Below, piece by piece: positions 52,301-63,378 of a DNA stretch of 64,000 nt; position 1 is the stretch's first letter; each line of letters begins with the position of its first letter. A program made the translations under genes and the position numbers. The stretch is from positions 29,856,185 to 29,920,184 of the forward strand of contig NC_052471.1 in assembly GCF_009730915.1 (NCBI RefSeq), given 5' to 3'. The DNA is from Dioscorea cayenensis subsp. rotundata. Lineage: Eukaryota; Streptophyta; Magnoliopsida; Dioscoreales; Dioscoreaceae. The notes under the pieces are model-generated. The model had not been told where the DNA came from. It ran no database searches and worked only from the letters and a program-made list of their open reading frames with translations.

Positions 52301-54927
52301 TTAATAAAAAAAAGGAGGAATTTTTTTTTTTTTTTTGGATTTTGCAAACACCATTATCTATTGAAGTTGAAAACATCCAAGGAACTATTGTTGCTGATTT
52401 TGAAATTAAGTAAATTAGTGTCTTGAGGAATTTTTAAAATCAAATAACAAGATCTTATTTTGTATCAGGACATTGTACACCAAGAGTATATCACTTTTAT
52501 TTATTGGGGACAACCAAGTGACTGATTATTCTTTTTTCATTGCAGACAGGAACTGGCCATTTTTCACCAATTGGTGGTTATCATGCTGGAAGAGACATGG
52601 CACTTATTTTGGATGTTGCTCGCTTCAAATATCCTCCCCACTGGGTTCCAGTTTCACTTCTTTGGGAAGCCATGGATACTGTTGATGGAGCAACCGGACA
52701 ACCCAGAGGGTATACTTCATTTTTTATTTTAATATGAGATGATAAAGACCACACGATAGTTTCATGAATTGTTATTAAAAAGGCAAAATTTAAAAATTTA
52801 TTTTCACTAGCGTTGAAGAATTTGTCCTGTGTTCCTTTTATTTGAGTATTATAATTAGTGTCTTAATATCACCAGGAAAACAAAGATTGATTATATATAC
52901 ATTTGACTGAAAGATCAAACATAGAACTAGAAACTAAATTCTATTGTCCACAGGTGAATAGCATAAACTTTATTAAGGATATATTATTGAGAGGATTAGA
53001 AAGAATTTTAGGATGGGATGTGAAGTGCAGTTGTCTGGACTTTCCACGCAAGTGGGTTCCAATAGCCATTCAAAATTCACTGCCCAGTATTCTGCATCCT
53101 TACTTGGATGAGGCTGGAAGCCTGGAATACAGTGTTTAGTTAGTTTCAGTATTGTTGGTCTACTGAACACATATTGCCTATGGAACTCTAAAGGAAATCA
53201 GTGCGTGAAAGATTATATGTTTTGTTGTAACTCTTTTATTGCACCTATAGCACAAATGCTGTTGGAAGGTGTGTGCCATTTTTGGTTTCAATAGAAGTAT
53301 ATGATGTATCCAATGATGACTCTGATGCCTTTGAGTTGACCACTATCTTTTCTTATTTTTTGCCTTGGAATGCCATCATGTGTCTAATTTTGTGAATTTA
53401 TTTTCTCTATAATATGAAAATACTTGCAATGAGACTTGGGTTTCAAAGACCAAGAAGCGGGATTTGAATATCACCTTCTCCTTCTATGCTTAGTTTCGCC
53501 TGCTCTTTGTTCTCTTGAACGATACTCCAACTTGTTTGGGATCTGCTGCGCAATGTGGGGCTGCGTAAATTCTTGCTGTATTCAATCTAGGGGATTTCTC
53601 TGTCCTGTTAGTTTTGTCTGATTACTTCTGTTTCTGCTATTTGCCAGATTCATGCTTATTTCAAGGCTCCAAGCACCACCCTTGCTGTACACACTGGTAA
53701 TCATCTCTGTTTTATCCACACGCTTGGGTTTGGAATACAGTGGAATTAGTTAAGCATAAATTACATACATGCAATTCAATTTATCAATCATTCTTCTCTT
53801 GAATAAATATCCTTGTACAGAAGAATCAGATTCATGGGATCAGATGATCCTGTCATCAAATTTCAGAAAGGGACAGCTGGATGCTGCATCAAGTTATTTG
53901 TGTTTCTGAACATTCTTCACAGTAATTTGATTTTACAAACATTCTGCAGAGCTGTAAACATGAAAGCTGGGCCAGCACAGCCAAGTTTTTGACCGTAGAT
54001 GTTCCTATCTTACTGAAATCAGATGATCTGAAGACTGTTCCTGAAGTTCTTTCTGTGATATTTCAATCTCTACCTGCACATGCTGGAGATTTCATCAAGT
54101 GGATCGCAGAAGTTAGAAGGCAAGATGAAGATGGATCAAGTTTAAGCAATGAGGAGAAAGCAAGAATTGCTGCTAAGGTTTCCTGCCAATTTTTAAGTCA
54201 AGCTCTACCTTTGTTTTCATATTTTGAATCACATGTACATTTTTTTTTTCTGAACTTTTAGGAAGAGGTCCTTAAACAAGTTCATGAGACAAAACTATTC
54301 AATTATGTGACAGACTGGTTATCTTCAGCAAGGTTACAGTTTGAAAACTTGCCAACTTTCGTCGATAAAGATTCATTAACCGAGATTGCAGCCAATGTCT
54401 GTTGCCAAGGTGCTGAGATATTAACCGGGTGTCACAGAGCAAAAGCTGGGTTTTACTGTAAGAAAACATGTGTGACATGCTTGAAATCAAACGGAGATAA
54501 TACGACGGCTATTATCTCAGGTACAGTCATATCAGGTCACAACGAGCAAGGTGTCGATGTTCTGCTTCCTTCATCTCCAAAAAAAAAAACTGGTCAATGC
54601 ACTTCATGTCCAGCTAATGTTATTGTAACACATCCAGCAAGCAATGATATTCTGACTGTTCTATTGTTAGCCTTACCACCTCAAACTTGGACTGGACTGA
54701 AGGATCAGAAACTTTCATCTGAAATCCAAGCTATTGTCTCAGATGAGAATCTTCTGGTTGTTCTTCGAGAAGAGGTAAGCGAATTGGTGTCGAACTTTTT
54801 GTTTGTTTATTTTATGTTTGATTTTATGTTCTTCAATCTCCCGCAGGTTGTTCTTTTGAGGCGACAACTTCATTTCTTGAAGGGATGTAAAGATAATGAG
54901 GTTGAGAATGTTTGTCAAATGCCTTGA
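49311..54927 (+). CDS. PCS1: Phytochelatin synthase (glutathione gamma-glutamylcysteinyltransferase)
   Basis: Cytosolic enzyme that makes phytochelatins from glutathione in the presence of cadmium and other heavy metals. Eight exons: 49311-49385, 50599-50755, 51378-51616, 52546-52709, 53648-53696, 53950-54177, 54262-54774 and 54847-54927; 501 aa, one intact frame. The papain-like catalytic half has C56 ([16 protein letters not shown]), H162 ([13 protein letters not shown]) and D180 ([13 protein letters not shown]), the same numbering as the Arabidopsis enzyme's triad. The variable C-terminal half is Cys-rich, with [19 protein letters not shown] and QCTSCPAN, and ends [19 protein letters not shown]. 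The ATG gives [19 protein letters not shown], a normal PCS opening, and follows a (GATCGA)n/(GA)n leader. A transposon ends only about 165 bp upstream. Intron 1 (1.2 kb) and intron 3 (0.9 kb, with TE remnant) are large. Confidence 0.96.
52075..52335. mobile_element. Transposon-derived fragment in PCS intron 3
   Basis: The stretch starting CAGGGTAAATCACTTACCAG and running through GACCGATTAGTCACTCCCTG, GCCAAGCAGCCCCTCCATTT and GACCCATCAAATG-like text has the wording of plant non-autonomous DNA transposon ends ('gggtaaatca... cc tcc'). It ends near a poly-T run at 52321-52338. I cannot define a matching inverted end, so the borders are approximate. Confidence 0.35.
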
Positions 54928-56013
54928 ATTCCTCTTTATATTGATTGAATAAAGAACTCAAAAGAACACAACAGATGAGTATGATGAATACAAAACAAAA
55001 GTTGAGTTTAAAGTTAAAAAGAGTTTCAAACTACTTGTATTATATTTGTATAACCCTTAGACAGGGAGTGTGAACAATCTGAAATATTTAAAAGAATATG
55101 CTAATTTTATTACTTATTATTTATTTATTTATTTTTATCATTAATTTTTGTTTCACATGTTCATCCCTATCAATGATTATATGTTGTGATGCTGTGTTTT
55201 TCAATAAAATTTCCTCACAATTTGGTTATTTATTTTTATTTATGTTTTATGTGAATAAATAACTTTGAAGATTGTATCATTCGAATTTTTATCTCCAAGT
55301 TGTTAGATTTAAATTTAATTGATGCCAATTTTAATAAATATTTTAAAAGTAAAATTAAACATTCATGATTGATAATATATGTTTGGATGAAATGACTTTT
55401 GATGTTTTTAATTTAGGATGATATTATCTTTTTTATTTTTATTTTTAGTTTATATTAATAATAAATCATGAGTTTTTTTTAATTGAAAATGGAAACTGCC
55501 CTCAAATTATATATTGAAGAACATCTTCTCCTTTTACATTGTATTATGATGATGTGGTGGTGTAACTTACCATTAATCATCTTAATTAATTGCTAACATA
55601 GCCCAATAAACTTTCATTTAGTTGCTGATATAGTTTAATATTTATAACTGTTTTAATTCAAATAATTTGACAAGTTAAAAAATATTTTGCCCTCGCTTTT
55701 CTTCCGTAGGTTTCAATCTTGGAACTCCTACGAAATGAGAACGTTACCCAAAGGATCAGATACTAATAAGCCAAGCAACCATTGATAAAGAGTTTTTATT
55801 CCATAGGTGTTGAATTGTAATAACTTAAATAAAATTGAAGTAGGACGTGACAAATAATTTTTTTATTTTGCGGGGTTGGCAAGTAAAAAAATCTCATATA
55901 ATATATACTCCTTATATACCAGATCCAAGGTTATCGGACCGCGGATGCGCATGTGGTTACCAAACCCGGATCCGAGACCCGTTTCCAGTTCAAATCCGAA
56001 TCCATTAATACAT
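54928..56013. other. Intergenic spacer, PCS to NOP10
   Basis: About 1.1 kb: the PCS 3'UTR, AT-rich DNA, and the NOP10 promoter, with a GC-richer patch at 55930-55990. No gene seen. Confidence 0.5.
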
Positions 56014-56031
56014 AAACCCTAAAAACCCTAG
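56014..56031 (+). promoter_or_regulatory. Double telo-box upstream of NOP10
   Basis: AAACCCT directly followed by AAAAACCCTAG, about 180 bp before the ATG. Telo-boxes are characteristic of plant ribosome-biogenesis and ribosomal-protein promoters, consistent with the gene that follows. Confidence 0.6.
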
Positions 56032-56211
56032 TTTGACCGACGCGCGATCAGGAGGAAGGTTCATTGTTCGTTCTTCTCTTTATTTCTTAATTTTTCCCAA
56101 GTTTTGATCTTTCTTGGTCCTGTTCTAATCCTTTCTCAGTGATTTTTTTTTGAAGTTTTTCTCTCATATTTTGCTGAATTTTCAGATCTTTTGAAGTTCC
56201 GGAAGCTCGCC

Positions 56212-57889
56212 ATGTATCTCCAGTTTTACATCAATGAGAACGGCGACAAAGTTTATACTACCAAGGTGGTTGCTTTTCTTTCTTTCTTTCTTTTTTTCTT
56301 GTTTTAAATCATTGAAATTGATGCATTTGAGTTCTAATCTTGCTGTTATCTTGTTCCTTTGGTGCAGAAAGAATCGCCGCTGGGGTTAGCTACCCAATCT
56401 GCTCATCCAGGTAGTGTTTTTTTTTTTTCATTGAAAAAAAAATTATATTTTTTGTATTTTGGTTTGGGAAGTTGAAAATGGTAACTTGAATGTTGCTTGA
56501 TTAATGTGTTTGTGTAGACATGATGATTATTGTTGATTAATTTGACAATTAAGGTTTACTTGTTGGGAATTCATTTGTTGTGCTAGATTTATGTTTCTAT
56601 GTTGATTTTTCTAAGGGATTTGGTGGATGCTCATTATATTTGGAGAAATCATGATCAATTGAAAGCATTTGAGAAGTGTTCTGTTTCTTTCATTGTTTTT
56701 TCTTGTTATTGGCTCCCTTTTTATTTATTTGATCTCATGGCCCAAATTTTTTTATTTGTAGCATTGGTTTTTGAATTTGGTCCAAATATCAATTACATTT
56801 TCACAACAAGCATTTGATGTTTGAATGGGATTACTTTAATTTGTGTTAGTTCGTCCTCTATTTTCTCTTTCACCAAAGCATATGTAGACATAGAATTGGG
56901 TCTGACCATAGGACATGCCTGGAATTTTTCTGGTATACCACTGACACAAGGATTTTCATTCCTTGTCTATTTTTCCATTTCTTCTTTCACAAATTCAGAA
57001 GTATTCTGTTTTTCTGTTTTGGCTATTCCATCAGAACCTCAATTTCTTTTACTGTTGTTTTACATTTGATCTAGTTACAATGTCAGTTGCATGTCAACAA
57101 CCGGCATTGGTTATTAGTATTTGGATTGCTTAATGGCTCCTCTTGTTAAAACAAAGTTCATCCTTCAACTTCTATTTTATCAAAGCATATGAACTTTGGA
57201 GTTTCCTTCAAGTCAAATGAACCATGCTATTCTAAGAGAACTTTTGGGAAAGGTGCCCTGCAATCTTTCTACAGACCTATTTGCTTCTGCTTGATCTTTA
57301 ACAGGGTTAGTAAAAATTTCAATATGTTGCATAACATAGGCCGTCATAGTAGATCCATTTGGATCCAAGCCCAAGTATATTTGAAGCAGGTTGACCTCCT
57401 TGCTTCTCTCATGGTACACAACACCCTCTAATCAACATGTTCATTGTTCAATTCATGAGTTGGGTATAGTAATAAGAATTGTGTGTGAGCTAGAATTCTA
57501 ACCTTGTGTCAGCACCAGAAAAAAATCAAAGTGCTTTTAAAAGTTTGATAAGCATTTTAATTACAAGTACTTAAATAGAATTAAAGAAAGTGATTTTTCA
57601 CTCTCATTAAAATGAGTGTTTCATATACTTCAATTACATGTACTTCAATAGAATTAAAGAAAGTGATTTTTTTTTTTCACACTTATTAAAATGGGTGTAT
57701 GAATGTTTATCCTTTGTTTGTTCTTTTATACTTAGTTTCATATACTATAATTAGAGCATTATACTGATGAACTGCTCTCTTTGGGACACAGCTCGTTTCT
57801 CCCCGGACGACAAGTACTCCAGACAGCGAGTGCTACTGAAGAAGCGATTCGGCCTGCTTCCGACCCAGCAACCACCTCAAAAGTACTAG
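56212..57889 (+). CDS. NOP10: H/ACA ribonucleoprotein complex subunit NOP10
   Basis: Smallest core protein of H/ACA snoRNPs, which guide pseudouridylation of rRNA in the nucleolus and Cajal bodies, with dyskerin (CBF5), NHP2 and GAR1. Three exons: 56212-56265, 56368-56410 and 57792-57889; exactly 64 aa, the usual plant length. The whole protein is family-like: [19 protein letters not shown], then [20 protein letters not shown], then [20 protein letters not shown], then a PPQKY end. Intron 2 is 1381 bp, seven times the coding length, and contains nothing I recognise. The protein is too short for length-filtered gene calling, so it is easily missed. No frame breaks. Confidence 0.96.
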
Positions 57890-58319
57890 GATTAAGATTT
57901 CACTGCTCTTAAAACAGAATGTACAATTTTCAATGACTAGAACCATGTATTTGTAATTCCCGCTACATTCTGTTGCAAGTATTGTGGTTGTCATGAACTG
58001 GAGTCTTTGCTGATGATACATTAATTTCCATCTAGTGATTGTGCCCCTCTTGAGAAATTTTTAGGCTTTGTGATTAAATTGATGGTCTATAAATGTGCCT
58101 ATAAAATTTGATATTTTTGAGTGATATATATATATATATAAGTAAAGAGCTATGTTATGAGTTACACATTTTCACAAACTATTTATTTATTTATTTTATT
58201 ATTACAATATCAGCATCCAATGACCACACATTCTCCACAACATCTTATCATCAAAAACCAGACAAGCTTCATTTTCCTTCAATTTTTCACAAAATCTCAT
58301 CCAAAAAAATAAAGCAAAA
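57890..58319. other. Intergenic spacer, NOP10 to PPR gene
   Basis: NOP10 3'UTR, an (AT)n tract at 58124-58140, a (TTTA)n tract at 58180-58200, and the short PPR-gene leader. No gene seen. Confidence 0.5.
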
Positions 58320-60596
58320 ATGAACACCACCATCTTCCCTCCCAAACTCCCCATCCTCCCAACCACCAAAACCACCACCTTCAGATGCACCACCACCACC
58401 ACCACAAAACCACCACCACCACCACCACCTTCACACTTCCATAAACTCCTAAAGAGGTCATACAAAGCCAAAAACTTCAATGAATCCCTCTACTTCCTCT
58501 CCTACTTAACCTCCAAAGGCCACCAACCAGACCTCATCCTCTCCACCAAACTCCTCACCACCTTCCTCTCTTCTGGCCAAATCTCCAAAGCTCTCAAAGT
58601 CATGCAAATTCTTGAGTCCCATGGCCATCCTGACACCTTCTCCTACAACTCCCTCCTTTCTGGCCTTCTCAAATCCAACCACTTCTCCACTGCTCTCCAA
58701 TTCCTCCCTCGCATGCGCCTCCATTCTTGCCCTCCAGATATCATCACTTACAACATCCTCTTATCCCATCTTTGCAACTCCTCAAATAACAACCTCCTTC
58801 GTTTGGCCATGAATGTCTTGAACCAAATGATTGATGACCATTGCCAACCTTCAGTTGTTACATACACTATCCTCATTCAAGCTAGCATTAAGCGAGGTGG
58901 GATTGAGGAAGCATTGAAGGTTTTGAGTGAGATGTCCTCTAAAGGACTTCAACCTGATAACTATACTTGGAATGCTGTCATTAAAGGTCTTTGTAAACAA
59001 GGCTTGGTTGATTCTGCTTATGATCTTGTTTCCAAGCTTTGGCCTTGTGATCACAATTACAACACTGTTTCTCATGATCAATATCAACAACAAGTGCCTG
59101 ATGTTGTTTCTTATAACATCTTGTTGCGTGCTTTCTTGGATGAGAGGAGATGGAAAGATGCCGAGAGATTGATGAATGAGATGATGATGGTTAGAGGCCG
59201 GCAACCGAATACTGTCACTTACAGTGTTCTCATCAATGCGCTCTGTCAGGTATTTTATAATATGTTTGGTTTGTATCTAACGTAGCAAAATAAGTGTTGG
59301 AGATTGCATTACTTTGTTTGCTATGTGATACGATGGATGATTCTTTATGTGCCTTAATTTTAGAAGATTTATATGAACTCTAGTATAGAATTGAAGTTGA
59401 CTTGTATCCACGATCATTTTTTATTAGATGTAATTGTAAATACAGTAGATTCCAGGAATAATGTAGTTCGGACTGTAAGTTGAAAATGCCGCGATATAGG
59501 TTTTGAGGTAGTTCAAGTTCCATATGGAAAGTATTTTCTAAAGTACTTGAAAATCCAAATACACCCAAATAAAACATAGCATAAAAAAAACCATTTAAGA
59601 TGCTATAATCTTAACAATCCCATGTTTGATTAGTTAGTTTGTCATGTGATTAGTATGAAACAAAGAGAATAACTACCATATAGAATGAAAGTTATTTTAG
59701 GATTTATAAGTGAAACACTTGCATCATCTAGTATCATAGCTTAATTATAAGTAACAAAAAAAAAAAAACTTGTTAGTTAATTTAGTTAACATGTGTTCGG
59801 TTTGCGTCTAACATCAGGAAGGCTTGGTAGAGAAAGCAAGAGAAGTGTTGTTTGATATGATATCGAGAGGATTGAAGCCGAACACTTACAGCTATGATCC
59901 TCTAGTTTCAGCATACTGTAAACAAGGGAAATTGGACTTGGCAATCGAATTTATGGATCATATGGTTTCAAATGGTTGTCTTCCTGATATAGTGAACTTC
60001 AACACAATTATCGCCGCTCTTTGCAAGAATGGTAACTCCGATCAAGCTCTACTAGTGCTCGAGAAGCTAAGAGAGAGTGGTTGCACACCGAATTCTAGCA
60101 CATACAATGCGGTGATCGGTGGCTTATGGAATAGCGGGAAAAAGGCGAAAGCTCTTGAAATGGTATCAGAAATGCTCGAGAATGGGATCGACCCGGATGA
60201 AGTCACTTACAATGTGATAATCTCATGCTTGTGTAGAGATGGAATGGTGGATGAGGCTGCAGAGATGATGAAGGATATGGAGAGATGCGGATTAAATCCT
60301 TCGGTTATTACTTACAATGCCGTGATTCTCGGGTTCTCGAAAGCACACCGAAATGGATATGGCTATCGATGTTTTTGCCGAGATGGTTGAGAAGGGATGT
60401 AAGCCTAATGAAAATAGTTATGTGATTTTGGTTGAAGGAATTGGGTTATGCTGGGCATAGAACTGAGGCAATGGAGTTGGCAAGAGAGCTTGTGAAAAGA
60501 AATGTTGTCTCTGGTGATTCTGTTCATAGGCTCAATAGAACTTTTCCAATGCTTAATTTGTTCAGAGAAATTCCTCAATCAAAGCTCAAAGTGTGA
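58320..60596 (+). CDS. P-class pentatricopeptide repeat protein (At3g04760-like)
   Basis: Organelle RNA-binding PPR protein, about 568 aa. Two exons: 58320-59249 and 59818-60596. The N terminus is Thr/Pro-rich (MNTTIFPPKLPIL, then a Thr run and seven prolines), consistent with a plastid transit peptide. About twelve 35-residue repeats follow with typical text: PDTFSYNSLLSGLLKS, PDIITYNILLSHLCN, PSVVTYTILIQASIKRGGIE, PDNYTWNAVIKGLCKQGLVD, PNTVTYSVLINALCQ, PNTYSYDPLVSAYCKQGKLD, PDIVNFNTIIAALCKNG, PDEVTYNVIISCLCRDGMVD, PSVITYNAVILGFSKAHR. The C-terminal end is VHRLNRTFPMLNLFREIPQS. No E/DYW domain. Two +1 breaks are inferred in exon 2, near 60352 (AAA) and 60447 (GGG); with both allowed for, the frame closes at the TGA at 60594. 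Confidence 0.92.
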
Positions 60597-61050
60597 TTGA
60601 TTGATTTATTTTATTCAATTGTAAAGCAAATCATCATTTGTAGATTTATTAACAAGCACTTGATTTGGTGACAATGCCGGGAATTTGATCCTTTGTTGAG
60701 ATTACAATTAGGTGACAGTTTATGCGATTTTATTTTATTTTATTTTTTTTTTTGTCTAAAAAAAATTCTGTTTGTATGTAACATCTTTGTCATTATAAAT
60801 GTCCACTTCTATAAGTTTTGTATGTCTCAAATTATCTATCTACATGATTAATATAAGGGACTTTACCAACTTGTTGAAATGCAGTGTCTCCATGATTGTC
60901 ATTTTATTAAATTCACAATGGATGGAAAGAGAAATGGGTAAAATGGGAAAAGTAAGTTAAATGTTCATGAAATCTTTAAATTTTTTTACTTTACATTAAA
61001 TGGTTCAGACAAACACTTACAAAAGGAATGGAAGAAGTATTACATGTACA
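60597..61050. other. PPR gene 3' flank up to the gap
   Basis: 3'UTR and AT-rich flank, with a T-rich tract at 60730-60752. No gene seen. Confidence 0.5.
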
Positions 61051-62050
61051 NNNNNNNNNNNNNNNNNNNNNNNNNNNNNNNNNNNNNNNNNNNNNNNNNN
61101 NNNNNNNNNNNNNNNNNNNNNNNNNNNNNNNNNNNNNNNNNNNNNNNNNNNNNNNNNNNNNNNNNNNNNNNNNNNNNNNNNNNNNNNNNNNNNNNNNNNN
61201 NNNNNNNNNNNNNNNNNNNNNNNNNNNNNNNNNNNNNNNNNNNNNNNNNNNNNNNNNNNNNNNNNNNNNNNNNNNNNNNNNNNNNNNNNNNNNNNNNNNN
61301 NNNNNNNNNNNNNNNNNNNNNNNNNNNNNNNNNNNNNNNNNNNNNNNNNNNNNNNNNNNNNNNNNNNNNNNNNNNNNNNNNNNNNNNNNNNNNNNNNNNN
61401 NNNNNNNNNNNNNNNNNNNNNNNNNNNNNNNNNNNNNNNNNNNNNNNNNNNNNNNNNNNNNNNNNNNNNNNNNNNNNNNNNNNNNNNNNNNNNNNNNNNN
61501 NNNNNNNNNNNNNNNNNNNNNNNNNNNNNNNNNNNNNNNNNNNNNNNNNNNNNNNNNNNNNNNNNNNNNNNNNNNNNNNNNNNNNNNNNNNNNNNNNNNN
61601 NNNNNNNNNNNNNNNNNNNNNNNNNNNNNNNNNNNNNNNNNNNNNNNNNNNNNNNNNNNNNNNNNNNNNNNNNNNNNNNNNNNNNNNNNNNNNNNNNNNN
61701 NNNNNNNNNNNNNNNNNNNNNNNNNNNNNNNNNNNNNNNNNNNNNNNNNNNNNNNNNNNNNNNNNNNNNNNNNNNNNNNNNNNNNNNNNNNNNNNNNNNN
61801 NNNNNNNNNNNNNNNNNNNNNNNNNNNNNNNNNNNNNNNNNNNNNNNNNNNNNNNNNNNNNNNNNNNNNNNNNNNNNNNNNNNNNNNNNNNNNNNNNNNN
61901 NNNNNNNNNNNNNNNNNNNNNNNNNNNNNNNNNNNNNNNNNNNNNNNNNNNNNNNNNNNNNNNNNNNNNNNNNNNNNNNNNNNNNNNNNNNNNNNNNNNN
62001 NNNNNNNNNNNNNNNNNNNNNNNNNNNNNNNNNNNNNNNNNNNNNNNNNN
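61051..62050. other. Assembly gap (1000 N)
   Basis: Exactly 1000 unknown bases, so probably a fixed-size placeholder; the real length is unknown. Any open frame spanning it is meaningless. Confidence 0.99.
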
Positions 62051-62116
62051 AGAAGATGTAGTACAAAATGAAAAAGGGAAGGGATATATGAGTAAATATA
62101 TAAATCAAAACCAAAA

Positions 62117-62278
62117 CAATATATTAGTCATACTAAATTACTGGAGATGGTTAAATGATTAAACAAAGATAGGAGGTGAGGAATAGCGAAATAAAATCAA
62201 TATATTAGTTATACCAAATTACTAGAGATAGTTAAATGATTAAACAAAGATAAGAGGTGAGGAATAGCGAAACAAAAT
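62117..62278. repeat. Two copies of an 81-bp tandem repeat beside the gap
   Basis: Copy 1 is 62117-62197 and copy 2 is 62198-62278. Each begins CAATATATTAG, contains GAGAT(G/A)GTTAAATGATTAAAC, and ends AGGAATAGCGAAA-like; they differ at only a few positions. More copies may lie in the gap. Confidence 0.9.
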
Positions 62279-62704
62279 ATATACAGCATACTTGACAGAA
62301 AAGATCATTCATCTATAACCACTCTATTAAACTGGAATGTCAAATATTTTTGGTTTTGTCCTTAATTTAATACTTCATTTAATGTATGTCATGACACTTA
62401 AAATTTTGGACAGAAGATTAAAAAAAAACATATGATAAATTAAAATAAGCATTAAAATAGATGGAATGTTGGTGTTGATTAAAAATGCGGCTATTACTTT
62501 CAAGATTAAAATTTTTAAAAAATTATGTATCTTTATTTATGGTTTTTATTTGTTGTATATATGTAATAAATAAAAGGGAAAATTACTGTTCACTCATCGT
62601 AATTTTCAAAACTTCCCAAAAACCCCCTCCTACTTTTACACATCCCGGACAGCCCTTCCGTTAGTGTTTAACTTCCCTTTTACCCCCCTACTGCTCACTC
62701 TCGA

Positions 62705-62812
62705 ATGGGTCCATGTTGTGAAATCCCATTTTTGGCCTTGAAAATGGTAGGAAAGAAAAGCGCCAAATCACATCATGCTCAACCTTTTCAAGGGCTCGCT
62801 TGGTTTCGATAG
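62705..62812 (+). other. Conserved coding start of the MULE's second gene
   Basis: ATG at 62705 opens MGPCCEIPFLALKMVGKKSA; the first copy has MGQRYEIPFFALQRWEKNG on its minus strand at 49022. The shared MG..EIPF.AL at the same distance from the terminus points to a real protein N terminus. The frame is short here; function unknown. Confidence 0.45.
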
Positions 62813-63114
62813 ACAATGCCTAGGAGTTGCATTACATCTTGTTGTTCTCCTCATTATCATACCCGAAAATATATAAATCGCTTTCTCAAACGTAAAATGA
62901 AATTGATTTCCATCGGATCGGGTCAAGTTCACTTCATCTTCAAAACGAGATCGTAGTCGATTTTTATCGTCGAGCGCAGCATGTCGCCATTGTCGCCTTC
63001 TCGCTTTATGGTAGTAAAGTTAGTATTACTGACAGAAGAACAAGAATTACGACGAGTTCATTTCGTTGTAAAGTTCTTTCCTCGCTTATGGTTATCTATT
63101 TGTATATTTTTAAA

Positions 63115-63250
63115 TAATGTTTAACTATTTGCTATTATCCGCTTAAATAAATTTACTAATATGTTTAATAATTGTCATATCCGCTTTAATACTTGCCATC
63201 TCCGCTTAACATTATCTTTACATGTATAATCTGCTCATATTAACATGTAA
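63115..63250 (+). repeat. 21-bp-period motif array in the second MULE copy
   Basis: Cores (TGTTTAA, CGCTTAAA, CGCTTTAA, CGCTTAAC, TGTATAA) at about 63118, 63140, 63162, 63182, 63203, 63223 and 63246, 20-23 bp apart. Further CGCTTTAA, TGTTTAA and CGCTTAA occur at 63864-63935. Orientation is sense for the gene starting at 62705, as in copy 1. Confidence 0.75.
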
Positions 63251-63342
63251 ATTCTCAAAGTCTCGCGTAGAAACGGAGATCTTTTTCGCTTGATCCGAAT
63301 CGTTGGCAGCGGCACGGGCAGTGGCAAGGTTATAGATCCCGC

Positions 63343-63378
63343 TGCATAAGAATTAACGACGGCATTAATTCTTATGCA
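63343..63378. repeat. Perfect 14-bp inverted repeat (hairpin) in the second MULE copy
   Basis: TGCATAAGAATTAA at 63343-63356 and its exact complement TTAATTCTTATGCA at 63365-63378, with an 8-bp loop (CGACGGCA). It lies inside the element, downstream of the motif array; function unknown. Confidence 0.85.

Noticed and set aside
61000-62162. Frames of 347-372 codons spanning the N run
   Set aside because: Created by unknown bases; no evidence of coding.
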